The notes: generated by a model from the letters alone, not told the origin. A stretch of DNA of 64,000 nt from Flagellimonas amoyensis (GCF_003058265.1 NZ_QBUK01000005.1:124001-188000); one strand, 5' to 3'; positions 7,519-16,717 are shown, numbered from the stretch's first letter. Made by a program: numbers and translations.

Positions 7519-8607
7519 ATGAAAAACACTACGATATATAAAAATGCCTTCATTGCCCTTACGTTGGGCATCACCCTTGCAAGCTGTGGCGGCGACAAGG
7601 AACAGAAACAGGACGGTGGACCAGTTGTTCCCGTGACCGTTGCCGAAGTGGAAACAGGTGACAGTAATACCATTTTGGCCGGTAGCGGACAGATAACCGC
7701 TTTGAACAATGCCACCCTCAGTACTCGAATGATGGGCTACGTGGAATCGTTGCCAGTGAAAATTGGCCAAAAAGTAAACAAAGGAGATTTGTTGATTTCC
7801 ATCAACAATGTGGATTTGCGTGCCAAAAAAGCACAAGTGGAGGCGTCAATCGCTGAGGCAACAGTAGCTTTCAACAATGCCAAAAAAGATTACGAAAGGT
7901 TCCAGAATCTTTTCAGGGAAAGCAGTGCTTCCCAAAAGGAACTGGATGATATGACTGCCCGCTACGAAATGGCCAAGGCCCGATTGGAATCGGCCAACCA
8001 AATGAAGAATGAGGTCAATTCTCAATTTGCTTATGCCAACATTCGTGCTCCATTCAGCGGGGTGGTGACCAATACATATATCGAAGAAGGTGATATGGCA
8101 AATCCAGGGGTGCCATTGGTTTCCGTGGAATCTCCAGGCGGATTTGAAGTAGTGGCCAAAGTGGCTGAGAACAATATCACCGGGATCCAAGTGGGAACCA
8201 AAGCCTTGGTTCAAGTGAAAGCCTTGGATACCATCATTACAGGAAAAGTGACCGAATTGAGTGCTTCCGCCCAAAATACAGGTGGGCAGTATTTGATGAA
8301 AGTACAATTGGATCAAACGGATGCCAAAATTTTGTCAGGTATGTATGCAACCGTAAGGCTGGAGACAGACAAAGCTAGCAATGAAAAAACCATGGTTACG
8401 GTTCCGTCCAAAGCCTTGATCCAAAAAGGCCAGTTGAGCGGAATCTATACCTTGGGTCAAGACAATGTGGCCCTATTGCGTTGGTTGCGTTTGGGTGAGA
8501 CCTATGGCGATGAGGTGGAAGTATTGTCCGGTCTGTCGCAAGGAGAAACATACATCGTTTCTGCTGAAGGCAAACTGTTCAATGGAGCTAAAGTGACCAT
8601 TCAATAA
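7519..8607 (+). CDS. RND efflux periplasmic adaptor (membrane fusion protein), lipoprotein
   Basis: A 362-residue protein with a lipobox (TLASCGG, cysteine near residue 23), so anchored to a membrane. It then shows the adaptor order: first half of the lipoyl domain (VNKGDLLISIN), an alpha-helical hairpin with coiled-coil character (about 95-170), second lipoyl half (NIRAPFSGVV), beta-barrel and membrane-proximal domains. It links the inner membrane pump to TolC. Seven bases separate it from the TolC stop codon and 15 from the pump start, so the three are co-transcribed. Confidence 0.93.
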   Translation: MKNTTIYKNAFIALTLGITLASCGGDKEQKQDGGPVVPVTVAEVETGDSNTILAGSGQITALNNATLSTRMMGYVESLPVKIGQKVNKGDLLISINNVDLRAKKAQVEASIAEATVAFNNAKKDYERFQNLFRESSASQKELDDMTARYEMAKARLESANQMKNEVNSQFAYANIRAPFSGVVTNTYIEEGDMANPGVPLVSVESPGGFEVVAKVAENNITGIQVGTKALVQVKALDTIITGKVTELSASAQNTGGQYLMKVQLDQTDAKILSGMYATVRLETDKASNEKTMVTVPSKALIQKGQLSGIYTLGQDNVALLRWLRLGETYGDEVEVLSGLSQGETYIVSAEGKLFNGAKVTIQ

Positions 8608-8622
8608 CCTAAAAAAGGAACA

Positions 8623-11600
8623 ATGAAAGACGGACTTGCAGGCAAAATAGCGAGAGGGTTCATCAGCTCCAAGTTAACGGTACTCTTGATGATCGTGTTT
8701 ATGGTCATTGGGGTATACAGTTCCTTCCTGATTCCAAGGGAAGAAGAGCCGCAGATCGATGTGCCCATGGCGGACATTTTCGTGGGATATCCCGGGGCCA
8801 GCCCAACCGAGGTGGAATCCAGGATCACCAAACCGCTTGAAAAGATCATATCCAACATAAAAGGGGTAGAGTACGTGTACACCACTTCCATGCAGGAGCA
8901 GGGAATGGCCATTGTACAGTTTTATGTGGGTGAGGATATTGAACGTTCCTTGGTGCGGTTGTACGATGAGATCAACAAGCACATGGACCAAATGCCAGAT
9001 GGTGTCACCATGCCTTTGGTGAAAACCCGTGCCATTGACGATGTGCCCATGTTAGCATTGACCCTTTGGAGCGATGAATACAACGATTTCCAATTGCGCG
9101 AAATCTCGGGGGAACTCATCAACGAGATAGAGAAAGTGAACGGGGTTTCTATCACTAAAAAGATAGGAGGTCGTAGCCGTCAACTTCGCATTGTGATGGA
9201 AAAGGATAAAATGGCCGAGTCCGGAATTGACCTTTTGGCGGTTGCCCAAATGATCAAGGCCAACAACCAACAAATGGATTCCGGTAACTTTTTGAACAAC
9301 GATACCGAGTTCCATATTGCCACTGGGAGATTCTTGGAGACCAAAGAAGATTTGGAAAACTTGATCGTGGGAACCAAACAAGGTCAACCCATCTACTTAA
9401 AACAGTTGGCGAACGTTTTGGATGGACCTGAGTTGCCCAAAAACTATGTTTCCCTTGGATTTGGAGCTGCCAGTGAGAAATCATCGGAATACAAATCCGA
9501 ATACCCAGCGGTGACCCTTTCCATTGCCAAAAGAAAAGGGGCCGATGCCATGAAGATTTCCGATGTGGTATTGGAGAAGGTGGAACATTTGAAAAAGAAT
9601 TTGATTCCAGATGACGTTCATGTGGAAGTGACCCGAAACTATGGGGAGACGGCCTCCCAAAAAGTTTCAGAGTTGTTGATGCACTTGATCGGGGCCATCA
9701 TTGCGGTAACCTTTGTAGTAATGTTGGCCATGGGATGGCGAGGTGGATTGGTGGTTTTCCTGTCCGTGCCCATCACGTTTGCTTTGACACTTTTGAGCTA
9801 CTATATGCTGGATTACACCCTTAACCGAATCACCTTGTTCGCTTTGGTTTTCGTAACGGGTATTGTGGTGGATGACTCTATCATTATTGCGGAAAATATG
9901 CACCGCCATTTTAAAATGAAACGGTTGCCCTTCAAAGATGCGGCCATCTATGCCATCAATGAGGTTGGAAACCCTACCATTTTGGCCACTTTTACTGTAA
10001 TCGCATCCGTATTGCCCATGGCCTTTGTATCTGGTTTAATGGGGCCCTATATGTCACCCATGCCCATTGGTGCATCCATTGCCATGTTGTTGTCCTTGTT
10101 CGTGGCCTTGACCATAACCCCATATTTGGGATACATCTTCCTCAGGGAAAAGGACAAAAAGAAGAAAAAGGAAAAAGAAGCAATTGAAATTCAGGATACG
10201 TTTATTTACAAAGCTTACGAGCGATTCGAAAAACCCTTGATTGAGAGCGGCAAGAAAAGATGGTTGTTCTTGGGCATTACGGTGGTCTTGTTGTTGGCTT
10301 CTATCGCCATGTTCTTTACCAAATCGGTAGCCGTAAAAATGCTTCCTTTTGATAACAAGAATGAGTTCCAAGTAGTGATCGACCTTCCCGAAGGGACCAC
10401 TTTGGAACGAACATCAGCCGTGGCCAAGGAAATAGGGGCATATCTCTCCACAAGACCCGAAGTGGTGAATTATCAGAGTTATGTGGGTACCTCCGCACCA
10501 ATAACCTTCAATGGCTTGGTAAGGCATTACGACTTGCGTGGAGGCAGCAATATGGCCGATATTCAGGTCAACCTTGTTGATAAGCACGATCGCAGCGAGC
10601 AGAGCCATGATATTGCCAAATTGCTTAGACCCAAAATGCAAGAGCTGGGCAAAAAGTACAATGCCAATGTAAAGATTGTTGAGGTGCCACCGGGCCCACC
10701 CGTGTTGTCTACCATTGTGGCCGAAGTCTACGGACCTGATTATAAAGAGCAGATTGCCGTTGCAGACAAGGTAAAAGGCATTTTGAACAACACTACAGAT
10801 GTGGTAGATGTAGATTGGATGGTGGAAGACGACCAAGTGGAATACAATTTTGAAGTGGACAAGGAAAAGGCCATGCTTTACGGAGTTACGCCTCAACAGA
10901 TCGTTCAAGTCATGGGAATGGCTTTTAGGGAAATGCCGGTTTCCCATGTGTATGACGAAAATTCCTTTGATCAGATTGGGATTGTGCTTTCCATCAGCGA
11001 AAAGGATAAATCCACCTTGGATGCCATCAAACAACTAAAAGTAGCCTCCCAACAAGGCAATATGATTGCTGTGGGTGACTTGGTGACCATCAACGAAGGA
11101 ATCAAAGCGAAGAGTATCTACAGAAAAAACCAAAAACGAGTAGTGTATGTAATGTCCGATATGGCGGGTGAATTGGAAAGCCCTGTGTATGCCATTTTGG
11201 GAATGACCGACAAGTTGAACCAATTGGAATTGCCCGAAGGTTATAACATGAACGAACTCTACATGGAACAGCCCCAGTTTGAGGATGACTATACCGTGAA
11301 ATGGGATGGGGAATGGCAAATTACGTTGGAAGTGTTCCGTGATTTGGGCATTGCTTTCTTGGGTGTCATTGTGATCATTTATATGTTGATCGTGGGTTGG
11401 TTCCAAAACTTTAAGGCACCTATGGTGATGATGGTGGCCATTCCATTGTCCTTGATCGGGATTGTGCTGGGTCACTGGTTCTTGGGAGCTTTTTTCACCG
11501 CTACTTCTTTCATCGGTATGATTGCCTTGGCAGGAATCATGGTGCGGAACTCGGTATTGCTTATCGACTTCATCAACCTAAGGTTGAACGAAGGAGTTCC

Positions 11601-11817
11601 CCTTAAGCAAGCCGTTATTGAAGCCGGAGCGGTCCGTACGACACCTATTTTGTTAACAGCAGGAACTGTTGTGATTGGAGCTTTTGTGATATTGTTCGAC
11701 CCCATTTTCCAGGGATTGGCCATTTCACTGATGGGCGGAACCATAGTGTCTACCATTTTGACCCTATTGGTGGTGCCGTTGGTGTATTATATGATTGAAC
11801 GTAAAAATTATGATTGA
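8623..11817 (+). CDS. RND efflux pump, inner membrane permease
   Basis: A 1064-residue protein of full RND length with twelve membrane segments in the usual 1+5, 1+5 layout and two large periplasmic loops. TM4 contains GIVVDDSIIIAEN with the paired aspartates of proton-driven HAE1-type pumps. The sequence does not show a heavy-metal (CzcA) charged-residue pattern that I can confirm. The substrate is unknown. The next gene starts inside its last codons. Confidence 0.94.
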   Translation: MKDGLAGKIARGFISSKLTVLLMIVFMVIGVYSSFLIPREEEPQIDVPMADIFVGYPGASPTEVESRITKPLEKIISNIKGVEYVYTTSMQEQGMAIVQFYVGEDIERSLVRLYDEINKHMDQMPDGVTMPLVKTRAIDDVPMLALTLWSDEYNDFQLREISGELINEIEKVNGVSITKKIGGRSRQLRIVMEKDKMAESGIDLLAVAQMIKANNQQMDSGNFLNNDTEFHIATGRFLETKEDLENLIVGTKQGQPIYLKQLANVLDGPELPKNYVSLGFGAASEKSSEYKSEYPAVTLSIAKRKGADAMKISDVVLEKVEHLKKNLIPDDVHVEVTRNYGETASQKVSELLMHLIGAIIAVTFVVMLAMGWRGGLVVFLSVPITFALTLLSYYMLDYTLNRITLFALVFVTGIVVDDSIIIAENMHRHFKMKRLPFKDAAIYAINEVGNPTILATFTVIASVLPMAFVSGLMGPYMSPMPIGASIAMLLSLFVALTITPYLGYIFLREKDKKKKKEKEAIEIQDTFIYKAYERFEKPLIESGKKRWLFLGITVVLLLASIAMFFTKSVAVKMLPFDNKNEFQVVIDLPEGTTLERTSAVAKEIGAYLSTRPEVVNYQSYVGTSAPITFNGLVRHYDLRGGSNMADIQVNLVDKHDRSEQSHDIAKLLRPKMQELGKKYNANVKIVEVPPGPPVLSTIVAEVYGPDYKEQIAVADKVKGILNNTTDVVDVDWMVEDDQVEYNFEVDKEKAMLYGVTPQQIVQVMGMAFREMPVSHVYDENSFDQIGIVLSISEKDKSTLDAIKQLKVASQQGNMIAVGDLVTINEGIKAKSIYRKNQKRVVYVMSDMAGELESPVYAILGMTDKLNQLELPEGYNMNELYMEQPQFEDDYTVKWDGEWQITLEVFRDLGIAFLGVIVIIYMLIVGWFQNFKAPMVMMVAIPLSLIGIVLGHWFLGAFFTATSFIGMIALAGIMVRNSVLLIDFINLRLNEGVPLKQAVIEAGAVRTTPILLTAGTVVIGAFVILFDPIFQGLAISLMGGTIVSTILTLLVVPLVYYMIERKNYD

Positions 11818-12124
11818 TATGAAAATGATCATTGTTACCACCGTTGAAGAATACGAAAACGAAGTGTTCAACTTATTCAAAAAAGCAGGGATAGAAAATT
11901 TCAGCGGGTCCGATATAGATGGGTACAAGAACACACCTCCGTTGTTCTACACCAATAGTTGGTTTCCCAGTGAGAAGGGAGGGGCGGCCTCCAACTTATT
12001 TTTTTCCTTTACCGAAGAAGAGAAAGTCACTGAATTTTTCAAGTTACTGAAAGAGTTCAACGCGAAGAGTGGAACCACCAACCCCATCAGGGCCGTTGAA
12101 GTTCCCATTGAAAGAACCGTTTAA
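11810..12124 (+). CDS. Small PII-like protein encoded behind the RND pump
   Basis: A 104-residue soluble protein starting within the last three codons of the pump gene, so translation is probably coupled. It begins MKMIIVTTVEEYENEV after a second possible ATG (11819) and has an alternating strand/helix pattern resembling the ferredoxin-like fold of PII and DUF3240-type proteins found behind RND pumps. The family assignment is by general resemblance only. It could sense a small ligand and regulate the pump. Confidence 0.6.
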   Translation: MIDMKMIIVTTVEEYENEVFNLFKKAGIENFSGSDIDGYKNTPPLFYTNSWFPSEKGGAASNLFFSFTEEEKVTEFFKLLKEFNAKSGTTNPIRAVEVPIERTV

Positions 12125-12135
12125 AAAAATCAAAA

Positions 12136-12339
12136 ATGAGAAATAGAATCGTAAGAGGAGTCGCTGGCACCTTTATCTTGATAAGTTTGGCCTTGGCCAT
12201 TTATGTGAACATCAATTGGTTGTGGTTTACGGCCTTTGTGGGGGCCAATTTGTTGCAATCTTCCTTGACCAAATGGTGCCTCTTGGAAGACATCCTGAAA
12301 AAATTCGGGGTTTCCGATCCCGATAAGAAGTGTTGTTAA
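12136..12339 (+). CDS. Second DUF2892 (YgaP-like) membrane protein
   Basis: A 67-residue protein with the DUF2892 layout: a basic start (MRNRIVRGVAG), two hydrophobic segments (about 12-26 and 28-42), KWCLLEDILKKFG, and a terminal double cysteine. It lies 11 bases after the PII-like gene and before the YeeE half. This is the second DUF2892 gene of the block. The paired C-terminal cysteines could bind a metal or carry persulfide sulfur (inference). Confidence 0.82.
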   Translation: MRNRIVRGVAGTFILISLALAIYVNINWLWFTAFVGANLLQSSLTKWCLLEDILKKFGVSDPDKKCC

Positions 12340-12397
12340 GGGTAACGAAGTTTGAAAATCAAAGCATTTTCTCCATTTTTGTCTAAAATCCGAGAAA

Positions 12398-12955
12398 ATG
12401 CTTTATCAACCTTGGCCTTGGTATATCGCCGGGCCCCTTATTGCCTTGGTCATGGCCGTTTTGATTCTGATGGGCAAACGCTTTGGCATGTCCTCCAATT
12501 TAGAGACCTTTTGTTCTATTGGTGGTGCCGGCAAGTTTACAGACTATTTTAAAGTGGATCTTAAATCCAAACGTTGGAACCTTTTGGTGGTATTGGGTTC
12601 GGTCATTGGCGGATTTTTAGGCGCCCGTGTGCTTTCCCCCAATCCTGCTGTTGAAATTTCCGAAAAGACAGTTGCCAAACTTAACGAGCTTGGTTTTGAT
12701 AGTGCAGGAACTGCCTATTTGCCGACAGAATTGTTCAGTATGGAAGCTTTGGCAAATCCAATCGTTTGGGTTTTGCTCCTGGTTGCCGGATTTTTGGTCG
12801 GTTTCGGAACCAGATATGCCGGAGGCTGCACATCGGGCCATGCCATTTCGGGCTTGAGCAATCTACAAAGACCTTCGTTGATTGCCGTGATCGGCTTTTT
12901 CATAGGTGGGCTGATTATGGTCCATATTGTTTTCCCCTTAATCTTTGGAGCATGA
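12398..12955 (+). CDS. YeeE/YedE family transporter, N-terminal half protein
   Basis: A 185-residue membrane protein with about five hydrophobic segments. It carries the YeeE/YedE signature GGCTSGHAISG with C144, and another cysteine (C39) in NLETFCSIGGAG. In the thiosulfate transporter YeeE (TsuA), such conserved cysteines line the path and relay thiosulfate. Here the protein is split in two: this half and the next gene, which overlaps it by four bases (ATGA). Likely role: import of thiosulfate or movement of related sulfur species. Confidence 0.88.
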   Translation: MLYQPWPWYIAGPLIALVMAVLILMGKRFGMSSNLETFCSIGGAGKFTDYFKVDLKSKRWNLLVVLGSVIGGFLGARVLSPNPAVEISEKTVAKLNELGFDSAGTAYLPTELFSMEALANPIVWVLLLVAGFLVGFGTRYAGGCTSGHAISGLSNLQRPSLIAVIGFFIGGLIMVHIVFPLIFGA

Positions 12956-13365
12956 AAAGTGTATTGTACATCATCGTAGGCACCTTTTTTGGGGTTATCC
13001 TGTACAAGTCGGAAGCTGCCTCTTGGTTCCGTATTTATGAAATGTTCCAGTTCGATTCGTTCCACATGTACGGCATCATTGGTTCTGCATTGGCTCTGGG
13101 AATCCTTCTGGTACAATGGATCAAAAGAACCAAGGTCAAGTCATTTTTCGGGGAGAACATCAACATTCAGGATAAGGAAAGATCGTTTACCCGTTATATT
13201 GTGGGCGGCACCCTTTTTGGTTTGGGCTGGGCCTTGGGAGGTGCGTGTCCCGGACCCATGTATGTTTTGGCCGGGGCTGGGTATTGGCCTATTTTCATTG
13301 TCTTGGTGGGAGCGGTACTCGGAGCCTTTGTGTATGGGATTTTGAGGAACAAACTGCCCCATTAA
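12952..13365 (+). CDS. YeeE/YedE family transporter, C-terminal half protein
   Basis: A 137-residue membrane protein starting at ATG 12952, overlapping the stop of the first half by four bases, so the two should be made in equal amounts. It has four hydrophobic segments and the partner signature LGGACPGPMY with C99. Together the two halves make one full YeeE/YedE transporter. The longer open frame in the same phase from 12766 lies inside the upstream gene and is not used. This is the last gene of the TolC/RND/YeeE operon. Confidence 0.88.
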   Translation: MKSVLYIIVGTFFGVILYKSEAASWFRIYEMFQFDSFHMYGIIGSALALGILLVQWIKRTKVKSFFGENINIQDKERSFTRYIVGGTLFGLGWALGGACPGPMYVLAGAGYWPIFIVLVGAVLGAFVYGILRNKLPH

Positions 13366-13465
13366 GGTTTTCTCAACGGGATTTTGGGCAAAACAACGAT
13401 TTTGGATGGCTTGGGATGGGCAAGGGTTTAGCTTTGCGGACAACCCAAATCTACTTAAATCCGGA

Positions 13466-13876
13466 ATGAAGCTTACCGCCTGTATCATAGATGATGATTT
13501 GGTGTCGCAATTTGCGACCCGATACTGTATTCAACAATCCAATGGGGATTTTGATATCATCACCTGCTCCAGTGGGGAGGAAGGGCTAAAATCCTGTTTT
13601 GAGCTATTGGAGAACAGCAATAAACTACCGGACATCATTTTTTTGGACCTAGTGATGGGTGGAATGAGCGGTTGGGATTTTCTGCACAACCTGCAAAACC
13701 TGTTCAAGGATTGTGAGTTGCCCAGCGTCTATGTGCTTTCCGCCTTTGTGAACACAAGCGACCGTAGCATAGCCAAGGACCACAAGCTTATATCGGGCTA
13801 TATCGACAAACCATTGTCCCGATCCTTTTTGGATAAGATATTGAAGGAAGAAGGGAAAAAACGCAATGCCTTTTAG
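13466..13876 (+). CDS. Stand-alone response regulator receiver domain
   Basis: A 136-residue protein made only of a CheY-like receiver domain. Acidic pocket residues D9 and D10, phosphoacceptor D61 (IIFLDLVMGG), a serine in VYVLSAF as the T/S switch, and the lysine in YIDKPL are all present. There is no output domain, as is common for Bacteroidota regulators that act with hybrid kinases. The ATG at 13466 is chosen because the domain begins there (MKLTACIIDDD); an upstream in-frame start at 13406 adds a non-conserved tail. No kinase is adjacent. Confidence 0.88.
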   Translation: MKLTACIIDDDLVSQFATRYCIQQSNGDFDIITCSSGEEGLKSCFELLENSNKLPDIIFLDLVMGGMSGWDFLHNLQNLFKDCELPSVYVLSAFVNTSDRSIAKDHKLISGYIDKPLSRSFLDKILKEEGKKRNAF

Positions 13877-13982
13877 TGGAAGTCCCTTTTTTGAGCTGAA
13901 TTTTCAAATTTCTGGTTGATGGAGGCATTGTTTGATGGAAAGTTTTCCAAAAAAACATATTTTTGCACTCCATTATGGAAAC

Positions 13983-14054
13983 GGCCTCGTAGTTCAATGG
14001 ATAGAATAGAAGTTTCCTAAACTTTAGATGCAAGTTCGATTCTTGCCGAGGCTA
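13983..14054 (+). tRNA. tRNA-Arg (anticodon CCT)
   Basis: A full cloverleaf can be drawn: acceptor 13983-13989 with 14047-14053 (first pair G-U), D arm GTTC/GAAT, anticodon stem GAAGT/ACTTT with loop TTCCTAA (anticodon CCT, reading AGG), T arm GCAAG/CTTGC with loop TTCGATT, discriminator A. No CCA is encoded. The 3' end is the integration site of the island that follows and is restored intact by attL. Confidence 0.93.
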
Positions 14055-14059
14055 CTTTT
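14032..14059 (+). repeat. attL: 28-bp direct repeat overlapping the tRNA-Arg 3' end
   Basis: Begins AAGTTCGATT and ends GGCTACTTTT; identical to 27010-27037. It covers the T arm, the 3' acceptor strand and five bases beyond the discriminator. Confidence 0.9.
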
Positions 14060-14155
14060 TGACTTCCGAATGATTCAATAAATCATTAAATAAATGAAAA
14101 TCAATTACTTAATATTTTTTGATTTTAATTGAATTCCTTTGATTTCGGCTTTTAG

Positions 14156-14178
14156 AGTTCACAAATCGTCAACATTTT
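14156..14178 (+). repeat. Left copy of a 23-bp direct repeat, possible integrase arm site
   Basis: A 23-bp sequence starting AGTTCACAAATCG and ending CAACATTTT recurs exactly at 26941-26963 in the same orientation. Both copies lie about 50-100 bp inside the island from each attachment core, as expected of arm-type binding sites. Confidence 0.65.
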
Positions 14179-14285
14179 TTAAGTTACTGTTATGTGTTAA
14201 GCAATTAAAATTCAGTAATTTAGTTGATATACTCGATTTGATTTGACTTTCGTCTTCGCCAACATTTCACTTAAAGAAGACAATT

Positions 14286-15554
14286 ATGAGGTCAAATTCC
14301 ACATTTTCCGTCCTGTTTTGGCTTTATTCCAGTAGGTCAAAAAATGGTAATGCTCCCATTTATGCCCGGATTTCTGTAAATGGAAAAAAGCTTAACATCA
14401 GTCTAAAGAGAAGAATCCAAATCAATGAATGGGATTCAAACAAGCAGCGTGTAAAGAGCTCTTCCATCCATGCCAAATCCACCAACCAATATCTTGATGA
14501 GTTCTATTCTGGTCTGTTCCATTCATTCCAACAATTACGAATAGAGGGAAAACACATCACTCCTCAAAATATAAAAGCCAGATTTATGGATGAGGAATTG
14601 GACAATCCACATTTTACAATGAAGGAGTTGGTGGCCTATCATAATTCCAACATGTTTCCCAAGTTACACGGTAATACCTCAAGACTATATCTAACAAGCC
14701 AAAAATATATTTTTTTGTTCTTGAAGATGAAGCTGAAAAAAGACGACATCCGACTTGATGAATTGAACTATAAGTTCATTCTCGACTTTGAAAATTTTCT
14801 CCGTAGACATAAACCCAATCACTACCAAAAACAAATAGGTAACAATGCCGTAATGAAACATATTCAAAGATTAAGGAAGATGGTTTCTTTGGCATATCGA
14901 TTGGAATGGATAGATAAGGATCCCTTCAGGCAGTTTAAACAGAGATTGACCCCCACCCATAGAGGGTATTTAGGTTCCGAGGAACTTCAAGCCATTGAAG
15001 AACTTGAGCTTCAAAGTAAGCGATTAAAAACCGTCCGAGATCTTTTTGTCTTCAGTTGTTATACTGGGATATGCTATACTGATTTGATGTTGCTCACGGA
15101 GGATAATGTGGTCATGGGGTTGGATAAGAAATATTGGATCATAACTAAAAGACAGAAAACACATAATCCGGTTAAAATACCGCTGTTAAAAAAGGCTCTT
15201 GATTTGATAGAAAGATATAAGCGAGACCCAGGGGCCATTATAAACAATACGTTGTTTCCTAGAATTTCTAATCAAAAGATGAACGCATACTTGAAAGAGA
15301 TTGCTAGTGGAGCAAAAATTAAAAAGAACCTGACATTTCATATGGCAAGGCACACTTTTGCGACTACAGTTACCTTGACCAATGGTGTACCTATTGAAAC
15401 CATTTCAAAAATGTTGGGTCATCGAAAACTTACCACTACACAGATTTATGCAAAGGTTTTGGAAAGAAAAGTGGGTGAGGATATGGAAGTGTTAAGAAGC
15501 AAATTGGAAATGCCTATGGAATCTGACCTAAAAAAGAAATTGAACAGAGGGTAA
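14286..15554 (+). CDS. Tyrosine recombinase (integrase) of the island
   Basis: A 422-residue protein with an arm-binding N-terminal domain (about 1-95), a SAM-like core-binding domain (about 110-210) and a C-terminal catalytic domain. Catalytic residues: K291 region, H352, R355 (HMARH), H379 (GHRKL) and Y388 (IYAKV). The box I arginine is missing: the segment reads YTGICYTDL, as in several Bacteroidota integrases such as IntDOT. It is 232 bp inside attL and reads away from the tRNA, the usual layout for an element that targets this tRNA. It should excise and integrate the island at the 28-bp core. Confidence 0.93.
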   Translation: MRSNSTFSVLFWLYSSRSKNGNAPIYARISVNGKKLNISLKRRIQINEWDSNKQRVKSSSIHAKSTNQYLDEFYSGLFHSFQQLRIEGKHITPQNIKARFMDEELDNPHFTMKELVAYHNSNMFPKLHGNTSRLYLTSQKYIFLFLKMKLKKDDIRLDELNYKFILDFENFLRRHKPNHYQKQIGNNAVMKHIQRLRKMVSLAYRLEWIDKDPFRQFKQRLTPTHRGYLGSEELQAIEELELQSKRLKTVRDLFVFSCYTGICYTDLMLLTEDNVVMGLDKKYWIITKRQKTHNPVKIPLLKKALDLIERYKRDPGAIINNTLFPRISNQKMNAYLKEIASGAKIKKNLTFHMARHTFATTVTLTNGVPIETISKMLGHRKLTTTQIYAKVLERKVGEDMEVLRSKLEMPMESDLKKKLNRG

Positions 15555-15906
15555 CGGAGTGCTATAAGTTCCAAACCTTACCCAAACTTTTGCGCAAGGA
15601 TCCTGATTCAATTTTATAGTGTTCGGGAAGATAAGCGTGTAGAAAAATTGAAATAGGGGCAACCAACAATGTGCTTTGGTAAAAGTTTTCTGTTTAGGGT
15701 CGCTTTTCGACACTAAATGGAAAAGCAAGAGGGTAGCACGCTAAAGCGATGCTACTAATTCATTTTCCTTCGGAAAAGCCCTGTTTATGAGGGTTTTTGG
15801 AAATGGATGGTTTCAGGAACTTTAAAATTTATTGTTACAATAACGCTGGGATTTCCTGTAAAGACTGAACGGAATTGTAACAATTGTACCCCTTAAAACT
15901 TGAAAT
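15555..15906 (+). other. Intergenic region with hairpins, possible transfer origin or terminators
   Basis: No gene is seen. Two hairpins stand out: GTAGCA (15733-15738) pairing with TGCTAC (15750-15755) with an inner CGC/GCG, and TTTTCC-TTC-GGAAAA (about 15763-15777). Two palindromic segments, GTTACAATAAC near 15835 and AATTGTAACAATT at 15873-15885, lie just before the BfmA-like gene. In mobilizable Bacteroidota elements the origin of transfer lies next to bfmA-type genes, so this could be oriT; that is inference. Confidence 0.4.
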
Positions 15907-16476
15907 ATGGATGATTTTAGAGCAGTTAGGATAAAGAAAAGGACTTTATCAAGATTTAAGGTCTTTTCTAGAAAGGTGGGCAAGAGTTATTCCCATACCT
16001 TGGATATGGTCATGGACTTTTTTGAGTGGCATGGGTTTTTGCCGTCAGAAAGATTTGAGAAGAGCATTGGCCAAGAGATTATCAAGAACAGAAAGCGTAC
16101 GGATGCGGTCATTGCCATCATCAGGGACATTGAAAAGAACCAGACACTTCCTACCATTGGTATGATGCAGGCCTTGTTCAATCAAGAATTGGACCATGAA
16201 GAGGAAGGGGATGATTTTCTTGAGGATATGATCGAAAAGAATCCTCCAAAGCCTTATCCGGTATTTGAGGGGGAGGTGATGGTTCCCAGGATCAAATATG
16301 ATCGTTTGGAGGAAAGGGCGGCTTCAATGCAAACAGATTTAAAGGATATCCTTGATAAGGTCAAGGTGGTCAAGAGTAATTTTGGGAAGAGCTATCTGAA
16401 GCTTGAAATAACGGAAGGTAGGTTGGAACGATATAAACTGGATTCAAACAAACCTTTGGATTACCTCAAAGGATGA
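15907..16476 (+). CDS. BfmA/BtgA-like mobilization protein
   Basis: A 189-residue basic/acidic mixed protein. The first 50 residues (FRAVRIKKRTLSRF, then a short helix pair ending VMDFFEWHG) look like the ribbon-helix-helix DNA-binding start of BfmA/BtgA-type accessory mobilization proteins from small Bacteroidota elements. The rest is helical. Such proteins bind oriT and help the relaxase, but no relaxase gene follows, so either the element has lost it or relies on one supplied in trans. The assignment rests on resemblance, not on a search. Confidence 0.6.
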   Translation: MDDFRAVRIKKRTLSRFKVFSRKVGKSYSHTLDMVMDFFEWHGFLPSERFEKSIGQEIIKNRKRTDAVIAIIRDIEKNQTLPTIGMMQALFNQELDHEEEGDDFLEDMIEKNPPKPYPVFEGEVMVPRIKYDRLEERAASMQTDLKDILDKVKVVKSNFGKSYLKLEITEGRLERYKLDSNKPLDYLKG

Positions 16477-16717
16477 GAGGAATGTTTAGATGGATAGAAT
16501 TACCTCGCTCAGTAGTATTAGTTAAGGGTAAGATTTGGGGCTTGCAGCACTCCACTTCGTTACGTTCGCCTTTGTCCAGATTTCCAAATGGGACCAAGAG
16601 ATTTTAAGGCACCGTTAAATTGAACTTTCACTCTTAAACAAGTTTACTGATTCTAAGTGGTTTACTTTTTCGGTACACTTAAATAGTTTACCTTATATAC
16701 CCTTTTTTACACCTAAG

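Noticed and set aside
12766..12951. N-terminal extension of the second YeeE/YedE half
   Set aside because: Out of frame inside the first half; the true start is the ATGA overlap at 12952.
15873..15890. GTAAC-N4-GTACC near the mobilization gene as a regulon site
   Set aside because: Second arm mismatched and no -7 box at the required distance; it is part of a different palindrome.
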